Shown: positions 43,269-51,497 of the stretch, one piece after another
Layout: each line of letters begins with the position of its first letter
Position numbering within the stretch: the first letter of the stretch is position 1
Source of the DNA: Halobaculum sp. MBLA0143
Lineage (GTDB): Archaea; Halobacteriota; Halobacteria; Halobacteriales; Haloferacaceae
Length of the DNA: 64,000 nucleotides
Direction: 5' to 3'
Assembly (NCBI RefSeq): GCF_041361465.1
Contig: NZ_JBGKAC010000001.1
Span: 1,984,001 to 2,048,000 of the forward strand
The notes under the pieces: model-generated
Seen by the model: the letters and a program-made list of their open reading frames with translations, nothing else
The model's database searches: none
What the model was told of the DNA's origin: nothing
Made by a program: the position numbers and the translations under genes

Positions 43269-43363
43269 GCCGTCGTTTCGCCGCCGCCGGCTATCCCTCT
43301 TTCCCCGTCACACATTCGTGAACGGTAACACCCTTGTGTCATCGTCCCCAGGTACGATCAACA

Positions 43364-44116
43364 GTGACGCTCACGCAGGCGACGCAGTTCCAGATCGACA
43401 ACTACGGCCCGTGGACGGTGACGCCGGAGCCACGGCGAGAGATGGACCTCCAGACCCTCCAGTCGCGGCTGTACGCCGACGTCGCGCAGTTCGTCGGCGG
43501 GCGCGACGGCTACGCGTTCTACGCCCGCGGCGACAACGTCGTCGCCGTGACGAACGGGATCGACCGCGCGGCCCACCGCACGCTCCAGGAGTCGATTGCC
43601 AACCGCTACCCGGTGACGGTGAGTGTCGGTGTCGGCGTGGCAGAACAGCCGGCCGACGCGCTCGCGGCCGCCTCCGAGCGCATCCAAGCGGCCGGGAGCG
43701 CCCAGTCGCCCGACCGCACGGAGGTTTTGGACGGCGAGTTCCACACGGAGCCGGGTCCGGACGACGTGCAGGTGGCTCACTTCGACGTGGACGACGCGAC
43801 CGAGAAGTACACCGACCGGATCTCCGAGTTCGACACGTTCGTCGAGGTGGAGACCGGCTACGCCAGTCTGATGCGACACCTCCGGACGGAACACGGGGCG
43901 CTCGCGTTCTTCGTCGGCGGCGACAACGTGATCGCGGCGTGTCCGGACCTCTCGGCGGACGACTACCGAGCGGCCGTCGACACCGTCGGCGAGGAGGCGG
44001 GCGTCGAACTGAAGGTCGGCGTCGGCACCGGTCGGACCGCCCACGACGCCGGGATGGACGCCAAACACGCGCTGGAGGACTGCCGACACGACGGGACGAC
44101 TGTCGAGATCGTCTAG
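43364..44116 (+). CDS. gch3: GTP cyclohydrolase III
   Basis: Converts GTP to the formylamino-pyrimidine that feeds archaeal riboflavin/F420 (and possibly pterin) synthesis; 250 residues from GTG 43364. It has two ferredoxin-like, nucleotidyl-cyclase-type halves, each with a GGD-like loop: GGRDGYAFYARGDNVVAVTN and GALAFFVGGDNVIAACPDLS. It starts VTLTQATQFQIDNYGPWTVT. Its stop shares CTAG with the convergent pilin gene. Confidence 0.92.
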   Translation: MTLTQATQFQIDNYGPWTVTPEPRREMDLQTLQSRLYADVAQFVGGRDGYAFYARGDNVVAVTNGIDRAAHRTLQESIANRYPVTVSVGVGVAEQPADALAAASERIQAAGSAQSPDRTEVLDGEFHTEPGPDDVQVAHFDVDDATEKYTDRISEFDTFVEVETGYASLMRHLRTEHGALAFFVGGDNVIAACPDLSADDYRAAVDTVGEEAGVELKVGVGTGRTAHDAGMDAKHALEDCRHDGTTVEIV

Positions 44117-44508
44117 AAGAAGGAGTCGCTCTCCCGGTAGCTCCCCGTGTCACCCCGGGCGATCACCGCCGCGTCACCGTCCGACCGCTCTGCGACGACC
44201 ACCACCTGTTGGTCCGGCGACGCCGGCAGCGTCACCTCGTCACCCACCGCCGTGATCGTCCGCACCTCCGTGCCGACGGCCACCCGGAGCCTGCCGGCGG
44301 TCCCCTCCTGTGTCCACTGGACGGTGATCTCACCCCCCTCGTACACGATCTCCGTCTGGGCGTCGACTGTCCCGACACCCCCCGGTGTCGTCGTCAGCAT
44401 CCAGGTCCCGAGAACGGCCGCAAGCGTGACGGAGACAGCCACCAGCGCCGCCACGGCGATTCCGGGCGTGATCCCCCGGTCCGTTCCTCGGAGTGTGTGT
44501 CCGTGCAT
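44113..44508 (-). CDS. type IV pilin-like protein
   Basis: 131 residues from ATG 44508. A short charged leader ends in RGTDRG, followed by the hydrophobic ITPGIAVAALVAVSVTLAAV, the layout of a class III (prepilin peptidase PibD) signal with the H-domain that forms the pilus core. The rest is a small beta-rich head (EGGEITVQWTQEGTAGRLRV) common to haloarchaeal archaellin/pilin N-terminal domain proteins. It could be a substrate of the secretion machine at 15160-19428. The stop overlaps gch3 by four bases. Confidence 0.75.
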   Translation of the reverse strand: MHGHTLRGTDRGITPGIAVAALVAVSVTLAAVLGTWMLTTTPGGVGTVDAQTEIVYEGGEITVQWTQEGTAGRLRVAVGTEVRTITAVGDEVTLPASPDQQVVVVAERSDGDAAVIARGDTGSYRESDSFF

Positions 44509-44681
44509 CGGTCGGTCCCAGGTGCCGCTCGTCGTGAACGTCGTCTGTCACCGATATAAACGTTCCCGGTTCGTTATCGGGTTCGATAACGGACGGTCGT
44601 CGCGTACCCCGTGTCGTCGCCGTGTGCTGTCCGACGATCCGGTTGTTCTCCAGCCGGTCGCGCCCGTCTCGCCTAGCCCTG

Positions 44682-44775
44682 CTCCGGCTGGTCGCAGTCG
44701 TCTCACTCGGTCCTACTCCGGCTGGTCGCAGTCGTCCCACTCGGTCCTACTCCGGCTGGTCGCAGTCGTCGCCCG
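44682..44775. repeat. 34-base direct repeat, nearly three copies
   Basis: Units begin at 44682, 44716 and 44750, each opening CTCCGGCTGGTCGCAGTCGT. The first two are followed by C(T/C)CACTCGGTCCTA; the third breaks off. There is no spacer, so it is not a CRISPR. It lies between the receiver gene and the pilin gene, in a non-coding stretch of 277 bases. Confidence 0.8.
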
Positions 44776-44785
44776 TCTCCGGCCG

Positions 44786-45139
44786 TCACACCACGCCCGC
44801 GAGCTCTTCTAACACCTCGTCGCCGTCGAACGGCTTCGTGACGTAGGCGTCGGCACCGGCGGCGACTGCCTTCTTCATCATCTCCCGTTGCTCGACGCTC
44901 GTGATCATCACGATCGTGGTGTCCGGACTCCGGGACTTGATCTCCTCCGTCGCCTCGACCCCGTTCGTGGCCGGCATCATGATGTCCATCGTCACCACGT
45001 CGGGCGAGAGCTGTTCGAACTTGTCGACGGCCTCTGCGCCGTTCTCCGCCTCGCCGACGACCTCGTACTCCTCGCTGACTGCGTCACGGACGAGCGTCCG
45101 TTGGAACCCGGAGTCGTCTACGATCAGGACACGCTGCAT
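44786..45139 (-). CDS. stand-alone response regulator receiver (CheY-like)
   Basis: 117 residues from ATG 45139 (MQRVLIVDDSGFQRTLVRDA), a receiver domain with no output domain. The acidic pocket is Asp-Asp at 8-9, the phosphorylated Asp is in VVTMDIMMPATNG (about 52), switch Thr in VMITSVEQ and Lys in VTKPFDGDEV. It could be a chemotaxis CheY or a phosphate sink; no histidine kinase or che genes are in the window. Confidence 0.93.
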   Translation of the reverse strand: MQRVLIVDDSGFQRTLVRDAVSEEYEVVGEAENGAEAVDKFEQLSPDVVTMDIMMPATNGVEATEEIKSRSPDTTIVMITSVEQREMMKKAVAAGADAYVTKPFDGDEVLEELAGVV

Positions 45140-45227
45140 CTCTCCGGGCGGTTCGTACCCGGTGGTCTTGAACTACGGGGTTCCGACGCCCGACGTTTTT
45201 TACTCCGCCTCGGTCTGTAGCCGGACG

Positions 45228-46076
45228 ATGTCAGACCGACCCACTCGTCGACGCCTCTTGGAGACCGCCGGAGTCGCTCTCGCCGGTCCGTCCGGCTGTC
45301 TCCAACTCAGCGACGAGCCGACACCGGAGCCGGCCGCCGCCACACGGCCGTCGCCGACGGCCACGCGGACGCCGACCGCGTCGGCCACGGAGCGCGACAC
45401 GGACGGCCAGTCGACACCGGACCCGACCGACAGCCCGACGGCGACGGACACCCCGACCGACACTCCGACCCAGACCGCTCGCCCGACGTTCACCGACGGG
45501 TTCGAGCGCGGCACGGTCAACTGGGTGTTGGAGCCGCTCGCCAGCGACGGCGCGACGGTGACGGTCGCCGACAACGGCGGCTACGACGACACCCGCGCGC
45601 TCCGGTGGGGGTTCGACGCCGCCGAGACGACCGCCTACGCCGTCACCCGGGACCCGGTCGTCGCCCCCGGCCAGACGCTGACCGTCCGCGCACGGCTCCC
45701 CCAGTTGGCCGAGCGCTCACCGTCCGTCAGCCTCGCCGGCGCCGGCGTGTTCGGCACGGACGGCCCCGGCGGTCTCCTCCAGTTCGCCTACTCCGGGTGG
45801 AACGACCGCCTGTCCGTCGAGGCGAACAACACGAACACGCTCGGTCGGCGCGACGCCGGCGGCGTCCTCACGAGCGGCGGCTGGCTGGAGTTCCGGGTCG
45901 ACTGGCGCTCGACGGACCGGCTCCGGTTCTCCGTCCGTGACCTCCAGACCGACACCCGGACGCCGGAGCTGTCCGTCCGGCAGTCCGTCCTCGACAGCCC
46001 CGCCGAGATCGGACTGTCCGTCTACAACACCACCGCCGGCGACCCGGCGTTCTTCGACCGCGTCCTCGTCGAGTGA
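45228..46076 (+). CDS. Tat-type lipoprotein with carbohydrate-binding-like domain
   Basis: 282 residues from ATG 45228. The leader MSDRPTRRRLLETAGVALAG has a twin-arginine-like run and a lipobox ending in Cys (GPSGC). A Thr/Pro/Asp linker (residues 30-90), probably glycosylated, leads to a beta-sandwich resembling LamG/CBM domains (FTDGFERGTVNWVLEPLASD; RALRWGFDAAETTAYAV). Likely on the outer face of the membrane, bound to lipid. A TTTTTTAC box lies about 30 bases upstream. Confidence 0.8.
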   Translation: MSDRPTRRRLLETAGVALAGPSGCLQLSDEPTPEPAAATRPSPTATRTPTASATERDTDGQSTPDPTDSPTATDTPTDTPTQTARPTFTDGFERGTVNWVLEPLASDGATVTVADNGGYDDTRALRWGFDAAETTAYAVTRDPVVAPGQTLTVRARLPQLAERSPSVSLAGAGVFGTDGPGGLLQFAYSGWNDRLSVEANNTNTLGRRDAGGVLTSGGWLEFRVDWRSTDRLRFSVRDLQTDTRTPELSVRQSVLDSPAEIGLSVYNTTAGDPAFFDRVLVE

Positions 46077-46327
46077 CCGCCGTGACACCGATCACCGACC
46101 TCCTCCGGGCCGTCGTTACGATGGTCGTCGCCGTCCCGACGTTCCTAGCCTGTCTCGGCGTCTTCAGACGACTCGACGTCCAGCCGACGAAACAGCTGTC
46201 GAGCGTCCACCAGGCCAGCCACGAGGTCGACCGCGACCTGACCGACCGCGTCGCGCCACTCCTCTTCTATCTCGCGTTGTTCGCCTCGATGGCGGTCGGG
46301 TTCGTCGTCGCCGAACTCGTCGTGTAG
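46073..46327 (+). CDS. small membrane protein, coupled to the lipoprotein gene
   Basis: 84 residues from GTG 46073, overlapping the previous stop by four bases (GTGA), or from GTG 46082. Two membrane segments (AVVTMVVAVPTFLACLGVF and LLFYLALFASMAVGFVVAEL) flank a charged loop (SSVHQASHEVDRDLTDRV). Coupling suggests joint function with the lipoprotein. Confidence 0.6.
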   Translation: MTAVTPITDLLRAVVTMVVAVPTFLACLGVFRRLDVQPTKQLSSVHQASHEVDRDLTDRVAPLLFYLALFASMAVGFVVAELVV

Positions 46328-46366
46328 CCGAGGTGTTATCCGCCCCCCGACACGACGCACGGCCGA

Positions 46367-46888
46367 ATGTCGGCCCCCAGCTACTGTGTCGACTGCGGGA
46401 CCGAACTCGACGGCCGCCGAATCGAGGGCCGCGAGCGGGCGTACTGTCCGGCGTGCGAGCGGCCACGCTACCGCAACTCGAAGCCGTGTGCCGGGGTGTT
46501 CGTCGTCGACGGCTCTGCGCTCCTGCTCGTCGAGCGGACCGCACCTCCCGGTGTCGGCGCTTGGAGTCTGCCCGCCGGCTTCCTCGAACACGACGAGCCG
46601 GCCCCGGAGGGTGCGGTCAGGGAACTGCGCGAGGAGACCGGGGTCCGCGTCGACCCCGCAGACCTGTCGCTCCAGACGACACGTCACGTCACTCACCCGG
46701 AGCGGTCGCCCGCGTTGGTCGTCGTGTACGCGGCCCCGGCGGCGGCGACGACGACCGGCGACCCGGTCGCCGGCAGCGACGCCGCCGCCGCCCGGTTCTG
46801 GCGGCTCGACGAACTGGACGCCGCCGGCGAGCGGATGGAGCCGGGGTACCGCGAACTCGCCGAACGGCTCGTCGCCGACACACCCTGA
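46367..46888 (+). CDS. Nudix hydrolase with N-terminal zinc ribbon
   Basis: 173 residues from ATG 46367. Zinc ribbon Cys pairs YCVDCGTE and YCPACERPRYRN are followed by the Nudix domain, with box GFLEHDEPAPEGAVRELREE then TGV (GX5EX7REUXEEXGU). This layout resembles NADH pyrophosphatase-type or ADP-ribose-type haloarchaeal enzymes. Substrate not determinable. Confidence 0.88.
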   Translation: MSAPSYCVDCGTELDGRRIEGRERAYCPACERPRYRNSKPCAGVFVVDGSALLLVERTAPPGVGAWSLPAGFLEHDEPAPEGAVRELREETGVRVDPADLSLQTTRHVTHPERSPALVVVYAAPAAATTTGDPVAGSDAAAARFWRLDELDAAGERMEPGYRELAERLVADTP

Positions 46889-47021
46889 TCGACTCCCGTC
46901 GGCACTCCCGGCACGGCCGCGTCGAGCAGCCGAGACTCCGGGCAGTTCGTCGCTCGGTCGCGTGTCCCACGGGCTGAGCCGTTGCGGTGGACGTTTCCCC
47001 GACCGGCCACAGCGAACGGAG

Positions 47022-47855
47022 GTGAACGCACACACCGGCGGCTCCCGCGGCCGTCCGAGACTCGCTACGCTGTGTGTCGTCGCACTCCTGCTCGTCGCCG
47101 GCTGTGGCGCGGCGACCGGTCCCGACGACGCGGGCGCGACGACGAACACGACGAGAGAGGCCACGGCCGCGACCGTGGCCGCAGACGCGCTGCCGCCCGG
47201 CGTGAGCCGCGACGGCGTCACGAACGCGACACGGCTGTTGGAGACCCACCGGCAGGCGTCGCTCGGGACGCCGGGGCGGACGCTGACGGCGACGAACGCC
47301 ACGCTGGGCGGACGGACACTCCAGACGGAGACCACGACGACGGCGACCGCGAACCTCTCGCGGGTGCGGTACGACAGTCGCGCGACCGGCGACCTCGGCG
47401 ACGACCAGCGCAGCCGTCGAACCGTCCTGTACGCCAACGCGACGAACGTCACCCAGCGAGTGACGGTCGACGGCGAGGTACGGCTGTCGAACGTCCGGGC
47501 CCGCTCGGAGGCGTTCGAACTGGCGCTCACCGGGTTCGCAACCGCCAGCAACCCGCTCCGCGGGTTGTTGTCGCGGGGCGACTACCGGCTCACGAACGTC
47601 ACTCGCACCGGTGGCGGTCGGGTGTACACGCTGCGGGCCGACAGCTACGGCGGCGGACAGCTCGTTGCCGCGGAGAACGTCACGAGCTACGCCGCGACCG
47701 TCCGGGTGACGGACGCGGGAGTGGTCGTCTCGGCCCGCGAACGAATCGAGGGACGGGAGACGGCGGCGTTCGGCAGCTACCAGTTCCGGTACCGGTTCCA
47801 GCCGGGCGCGGTCACGCCGGAACCGGTCGACGACGACGCCCGGACACGGGGCTGA
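47022..47855 (+). CDS. haloarchaeal lipoprotein (DUF7537-like)
   Basis: 277 residues from GTG 47022. Signal and lipobox: TLCVVALLLVAGCGAAT. The mature part begins with a Thr/Asp-rich linker, then a beta-rich domain with many Asn-x-Thr sites (NATNVTQRVTVDGEVRLSNV; YRLTNVTRTGGGRVYTLRAD) suited to surface glycosylation. I recall many paralogues of this type in haloarchaea (DUF7537). The 262 bases after it hold no clear gene. Confidence 0.75.
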   Translation: MNAHTGGSRGRPRLATLCVVALLLVAGCGAATGPDDAGATTNTTREATAATVAADALPPGVSRDGVTNATRLLETHRQASLGTPGRTLTATNATLGGRTLQTETTTTATANLSRVRYDSRATGDLGDDQRSRRTVLYANATNVTQRVTVDGEVRLSNVRARSEAFELALTGFATASNPLRGLLSRGDYRLTNVTRTGGGRVYTLRADSYGGGQLVAAENVTSYAATVRVTDAGVVVSARERIEGRETAAFGSYQFRYRFQPGAVTPEPVDDDARTRG

Positions 47856-48118
47856 TCTGCTGTCCCTGGCCACGACTCTGTACCGGTAGCTCCGACTCCG
47901 CCGCTCGTGGCTACGACTCTCCTGTCTGCGGCTACAGTTCGGCCGTCCGACCGTCGTCGAGTCGGCGGAGTCGGTCGCCACACGCCCCGGGGAGCGACTC
48001 GACGGCCACGGCTCCAGTCCCCGGCCGTGGTCGGCACGACGGGAGTGTGGCGGTCGCTGGCGGCGAGAGCGCCGACGGGAGGGGGACGGCTCAAGGCGCT
48101 CCAGCACCAACGACGACC

Positions 48119-48670
48119 GTGACCGACACGCTGAAACTGCCCGACGGGAGTGTCGTCTCCCCCGACGACGTGTTCCTCTACAACGGCTACCCCTACCGGT
48201 ACGTCCCTGTCGACGAGGAGCGGTCGGCGGACGGAGCCGGCGACGGAACGAGGTCGGCGGACGGAGCCGGCGACGGAACGAGGTCGGCGGACGGAGCCGG
48301 CGACGGAACGAGGTCGGCGGACGGAGTCGGCGACGGAACGGGGTCGGCGGACGGAGCCGGCGACGGAGTGGAGCGGACAGGCGAGTCCACACGGCAGTCT
48401 CCGGGCCCCGAGCCTCCCGACTTCTACCTCTCACCGCTGTACTGGGGCGGCGGGGAGATGGACGTGCCATTCGACGACCGGGCGGCGCTGGCGGACCAGT
48501 GGGAGGCGAGCGAGAGCGGCGTTCTGGGACCGGACGAGTGGGCGTCGTGGCTCGCGGACGCCCGCGGCGACGACCGGTTCGACGACGCGGAGCTGGACGC
48601 CGTCGCGCGCGAACTGCCCGGCGGCGACACGCCGGGGCTGTTGGACCGTCTCCGGCGGTTCGTCGGGTAG
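48119..48670 (+). CDS. unknown protein with five decapeptide repeats
   Basis: 183 residues from GTG 48119. The N-terminus (KLPDGSVVSPDDVFLYNGYP) and C-terminus (LSPLYWGGGEMDVPFDDRAA) look folded. Between them lie five tandem repeats of RSADGAGDGT (DNA 48221-48370), an acidic, flexible linker probably variable in number between strains. No signal peptide. Function unknown. Confidence 0.65.
   Translation: MTDTLKLPDGSVVSPDDVFLYNGYPYRYVPVDEERSADGAGDGTRSADGAGDGTRSADGAGDGTRSADGVGDGTGSADGAGDGVERTGESTRQSPGPEPPDFYLSPLYWGGGEMDVPFDDRAALADQWEASESGVLGPDEWASWLADARGDDRFDDAELDAVARELPGGDTPGLLDRLRRFVG
48221..48370 (+). repeat. 30-base in-frame minisatellite, five units
   Basis: Five tandem copies of GGTCGGCGGACGGAGCCGGC plus GACGGAACGA, with only a few base changes, keep the reading frame of the surrounding gene. 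The near identity of the first three suggests recent expansion. Confidence 0.9.
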
Positions 48671-48737
48671 CCGACCGCCGACGCTCCGTCGCGTGGTCGA
48701 CCGTCGACGGTTTCACGCTCGGACCCGTCGTCTACCC

Positions 48738-49085
48738 GTGACCAACCACGTCCCGGACGAGGCGCTGGCGGCGCTGGACGCCTTCGGCCGCGGTCACCTG
48801 GAGGGGTCGCCGCCGCCGGTGCGCGAACGGCTCCGAGGGGACCTCCGGCTGGCCGTCGACCCGCCGGCAGAGGGGGGGTCCGGCGCTACCGCAGACTGTC
48901 GGTTCCACGTGACCCACGCCCGACAGCCGGCGACGCTCCGCGAACGAGGGTCGTACGTCCGGACGATCGTCGACGGCGTCGACGACAGGCTCCGGGCGTG
49001 GGGGGTTCGACCGCCGGCCGCCTACGAGTACGCCGGGACGGACGACGGGGTCCACGAGTACGCCGGGCGGCTCCGACTGCCGTGA
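48738..49085 (+). CDS. hypothetical haloarchaeal protein
   Basis: 115 residues from GTG 48738. Starts VTNHVPDEALAALDAFGRGH and ends in a beta-rich segment (YEYAGTDDGVHEYAGRLRLP). Mixed alpha/beta, cytosolic, no motif recognised. It converges on the 58-residue membrane protein at 49099. Confidence 0.55.
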   Translation: MTNHVPDEALAALDAFGRGHLEGSPPPVRERLRGDLRLAVDPPAEGGSGATADCRFHVTHARQPATLRERGSYVRTIVDGVDDRLRAWGVRPPAAYEYAGTDDGVHEYAGRLRLP

Positions 49086-49098
49086 CCCGGGTCGCCGC

Positions 49099-49275
49099 TC
49101 ACTCTCCGGCGAAGAAGCTCGTGAAGAAGCCGGAGAGGAACGCGGAGAGTGCGACGGCGACCGCGACCTCCGAGAGGTCCCAGGGACCGTCGTCGTTGTC
49201 GGCCAGCTTGATCGTCACGCCGACACTGATCGCGAGCGACACGACACCGTTGACGAGGTGCTTGAACAAGCCCAT
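49099..49275 (-). CDS. 58-residue membrane protein
   Basis: Read directly on the minus strand: ATG 49275 opens MGLFKHLVNGVVSLAISVGV, continues through an acidic turn (ADNDDGPWDLSE) to a second hydrophobic segment (VAVAVALSAFLSGFFTSFF) and ends AGE at TGA 49099. Nearly every codon ends in G or C, as in real genes here. It diverges from the lipoprotein gene at 49375. Function unknown. Confidence 0.7.
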   Translation of the reverse strand: MGLFKHLVNGVVSLAISVGVTIKLADNDDGPWDLSEVAVAVALSAFLSGFFTSFFAGE

Positions 49276-49374
49276 ACTCGACCCTACGCCGGCGCGGAGA
49301 TAGGGCTTTTCGTTTCACAACGGTCGGACGCCGCCGCCCGACGATACAAGTGTGTCCGGTGCGACGGGGCGGAC

Positions 49375-50586
49375 GTGAATCGACGGAGGGCACTCGCAGT
49401 GTTGGGGACGGGGCTGTCCGGCGGCTGTCTCCAACTCGCCGGCGGGGGAGGCACCGAGACGGCGTCACCGGCGCGGACACGGGCACGAACCGCGACGGAG
49501 AGTCCGACGGAGACGGCGTCGCCGACGGACTCGCCGACACCGACCGACTCACCGACGCCGACGGAGTCACCGACAGCGACGCCGGCGCCGGGGGAGTTCC
49601 AGTACCCGCCGGGCACGAGCTCGGACGGGCTGACGGGGGCACTCGGGCGAGCACACGAGTCCCGGCTCGCGTTCGAGTCGTTCGAGGTGGAACGCCAGAA
49701 CTCTTACCGGGGGCTCACCGCCAGAGTGACCCCCGACCGGATGGCGCTCAGGATCGACGAGTACGGCGGCGACGGGTTCGTCGCCGACGGACAGTTCTAC
49801 CTCCGGGCGCCCGTCGGGGGGCGACGGGTGTACGACTACCGGGAGACGGTACCCCGGAACTTCAGGCGCGAGCGGGTGGTCGGCGCCGACACCGTCTCGA
49901 CGCTCGCGAGCGGCGGCGAGTGGACGATCGACGGCGTCGTCCGACGGGACGGCAGTCAGTACCTCCGAGCGGTCGCCGACGGGGTCGCCGACCCGTCCGT
50001 CTTCCGGGACAGCCCGCTGAGTCGGTACTACCTGAAGCCGTTCGAGGTGACACAGGTGCTCGGCGACTGCCTGATCGCCGAGTCCGGGATCGTCCGCCGA
50101 ATGTCCGCGAGCGTCACCGCCGAGGAGGACGACAGCGACGAGACGGAGACGGAGGAGTTCGGCGTCGAGACCACGGGCGTCGGCGAGACGAGCGTCGCCC
50201 GGCCGGGCTGGCTGTCGACGGCGAAGGCGAACGCTCCGGTCCTCACGAGCGCGTTCACCGACGGGAGTCGGGCGGTGGCGATCACGCTGGAGGACGGCGT
50301 CGACCTCGTGGGCGACGTGGACATCGGCGCCTACGACGACTCCGGCTACTACGATGGCGAGTTCGACGGGACGTTCGCCGTCGGCGACACGCTGTACCTC
50401 TGGAAACGGACGGGCGGCGAGGCGAGAGTAGCCCGCGATCCCCCCTCGGCCGGCGACATCGCCGACGGCTGGGGGCCGGGGACGGCGTTCAACCTCCGCA
50501 TCGAGCGAATCTCTCTCGCCTCCGGGCAGGAGGTGGGAAGCTCGCGGACGAGGGCCCGCAGTTGGCTCGCCCGGCTGTTAGGGTAG
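49375..50586 (+). CDS. large lipoprotein of unknown function
   Basis: 403 residues from GTG 49375 (VNRRRALAVLGTGLSGGCLQ), a twin-arginine-like leader with lipobox Cys. A long Thr/Ser/Pro linker (SPTETASPTDSPTPTDSPTP) precedes a ~320-residue domain rich in Gly, Asp and Tyr (YGGDGFVADGQFYLRAPVGG; VDIGAYDDSGYYDGEFDGTF). A GATACAAG box lies about 30 bases upstream. Same architecture class as the lipoprotein at 45228, but not evidently homologous. Confidence 0.75.
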   Translation: MNRRRALAVLGTGLSGGCLQLAGGGGTETASPARTRARTATESPTETASPTDSPTPTDSPTPTESPTATPAPGEFQYPPGTSSDGLTGALGRAHESRLAFESFEVERQNSYRGLTARVTPDRMALRIDEYGGDGFVADGQFYLRAPVGGRRVYDYRETVPRNFRRERVVGADTVSTLASGGEWTIDGVVRRDGSQYLRAVADGVADPSVFRDSPLSRYYLKPFEVTQVLGDCLIAESGIVRRMSASVTAEEDDSDETETEEFGVETTGVGETSVARPGWLSTAKANAPVLTSAFTDGSRAVAITLEDGVDLVGDVDIGAYDDSGYYDGEFDGTFAVGDTLYLWKRTGGEARVARDPPSAGDIADGWGPGTAFNLRIERISLASGQEVGSSRTRARSWLARLLG

Positions 50587-51042
50587 TCGGCCGCTGCCGA
50601 TTGCCGCCAGCCCCCCGGCGCCGGCTAGGATGAGTCCGCCGGCGACCGCACCGGTGACGGCGTCGGTGATCCCGACAGCGAGCGGAGCAGCCGCCAGGAC
50701 GGCCGCGACCGGGTGACGCCGGAGTTGGCTCCCGAACGCCCGCAGCTCCCAGACGCCGTCGCGGAGTCGCTCGCCGGCGCCGCCACCACCCGTCGGCGCT
50801 GTCGCCGGCTCGAACCCCGCCAGCGACGCGACCGCGACGACCTCCCCGGTGTGGACCCGTCGGCCGTCCGCGTCGCCGACTCGGAGGAGCGTGACGCTCC
50901 CGTCGCCGTGGCCGACGACTCGGTAGACACCGGGGGTGTGGGTCGTGTCGGAGGCGTCGTTCCCGCTCGTCTTCTCCGTGACCGCGAAGTGATCGCCGAC
51001 GGCCGGCGGTCGGTCGTCGGTAGTCGGATCGGTCCCTGACAC
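50578..51042 (-). CDS. unknown protein with C-terminal membrane segments
   Basis: 154 residues from GTG 51042. The N-terminal half has an SH3-like beta region (GDHFAVTEKTSG; GVYRVVGHGDGSVTLLRVGD with GRRVHTGEVVAV). The C-terminal half has two hydrophobic segments (HPVAAVLAAAPLAVGITDAV and AVAGGLILAGAGGLAAIGSG). Its stop overlaps the convergent lipoprotein's end by nine bases. It diverges from the gene at 51124, 81 bases away. Confidence 0.6.
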   Translation of the reverse strand: MSGTDPTTDDRPPAVGDHFAVTEKTSGNDASDTTHTPGVYRVVGHGDGSVTLLRVGDADGRRVHTGEVVAVASLAGFEPATAPTGGGGAGERLRDGVWELRAFGSQLRRHPVAAVLAAAPLAVGITDAVTGAVAGGLILAGAGGLAAIGSGRLP

Positions 51043-51123
51043 GCCCGGGCTTGCGGGTCCGCGAGTGTAGTCGTTGTGGCGGTCGGGGGAAGACTTTGAT
51101 CCGTCCTGGTCGTAGCCACGACC

Positions 51124-51459
51124 GTGCGACAGGCAGTACGTGCGCTCGCGGCGGTAGCACTGACGTACGGTGGGGTCGGCGGGGGGTTGGTGGTCGGCGC
51201 AGTCCTCCTCGTCGCCTCGAACGTGGCGGTGATCGTCACCGGTGGTCTCGGGCTGGCGGCGTTGGTCGTCGGCGTCGCCGGCGGCGTCGACGCCCCGGGC
51301 GCCGGGGCACCGGAGACAGAGGTGTCGGCGATGGGATCGCTCCACGGCGACGACGGACCGGTTCCGACCCCGGGGGAGGTCGGTCGGTCGACGGCGCTGG
51401 CGGCCGTCGGCGGCGGCACACTCGTCTGGAGTGTCGTCGTGACGCTGCTCGTGGTGTAG
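51124..51459 (+). CDS. small membrane protein, unknown
   Basis: 111 residues from GTG 51124. Hydrophobic segments (LAAVALTYGGVGGGLVVGAV, VAVIVTGGLGLAALVVGVAG, ALAAVGGGTLVWSVVVTLLV) separated by an acidic Pro/Gly loop. No family recognised. Confidence 0.6.
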   Translation: MRQAVRALAAVALTYGGVGGGLVVGAVLLVASNVAVIVTGGLGLAALVVGVAGGVDAPGAGAPETEVSAMGSLHGDDGPVPTPGEVGRSTALAAVGGGTLVWSVVVTLLVV

Positions 51460-51497
51460 CCGAAGCCGTCAAGCCGCTGGGAGCCCTGACTCTGACG

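Noticed and set aside
44682-44775. Possible CRISPR array
   Set aside because: The 34-base repeats have no spacers and no cas genes are present in the window.
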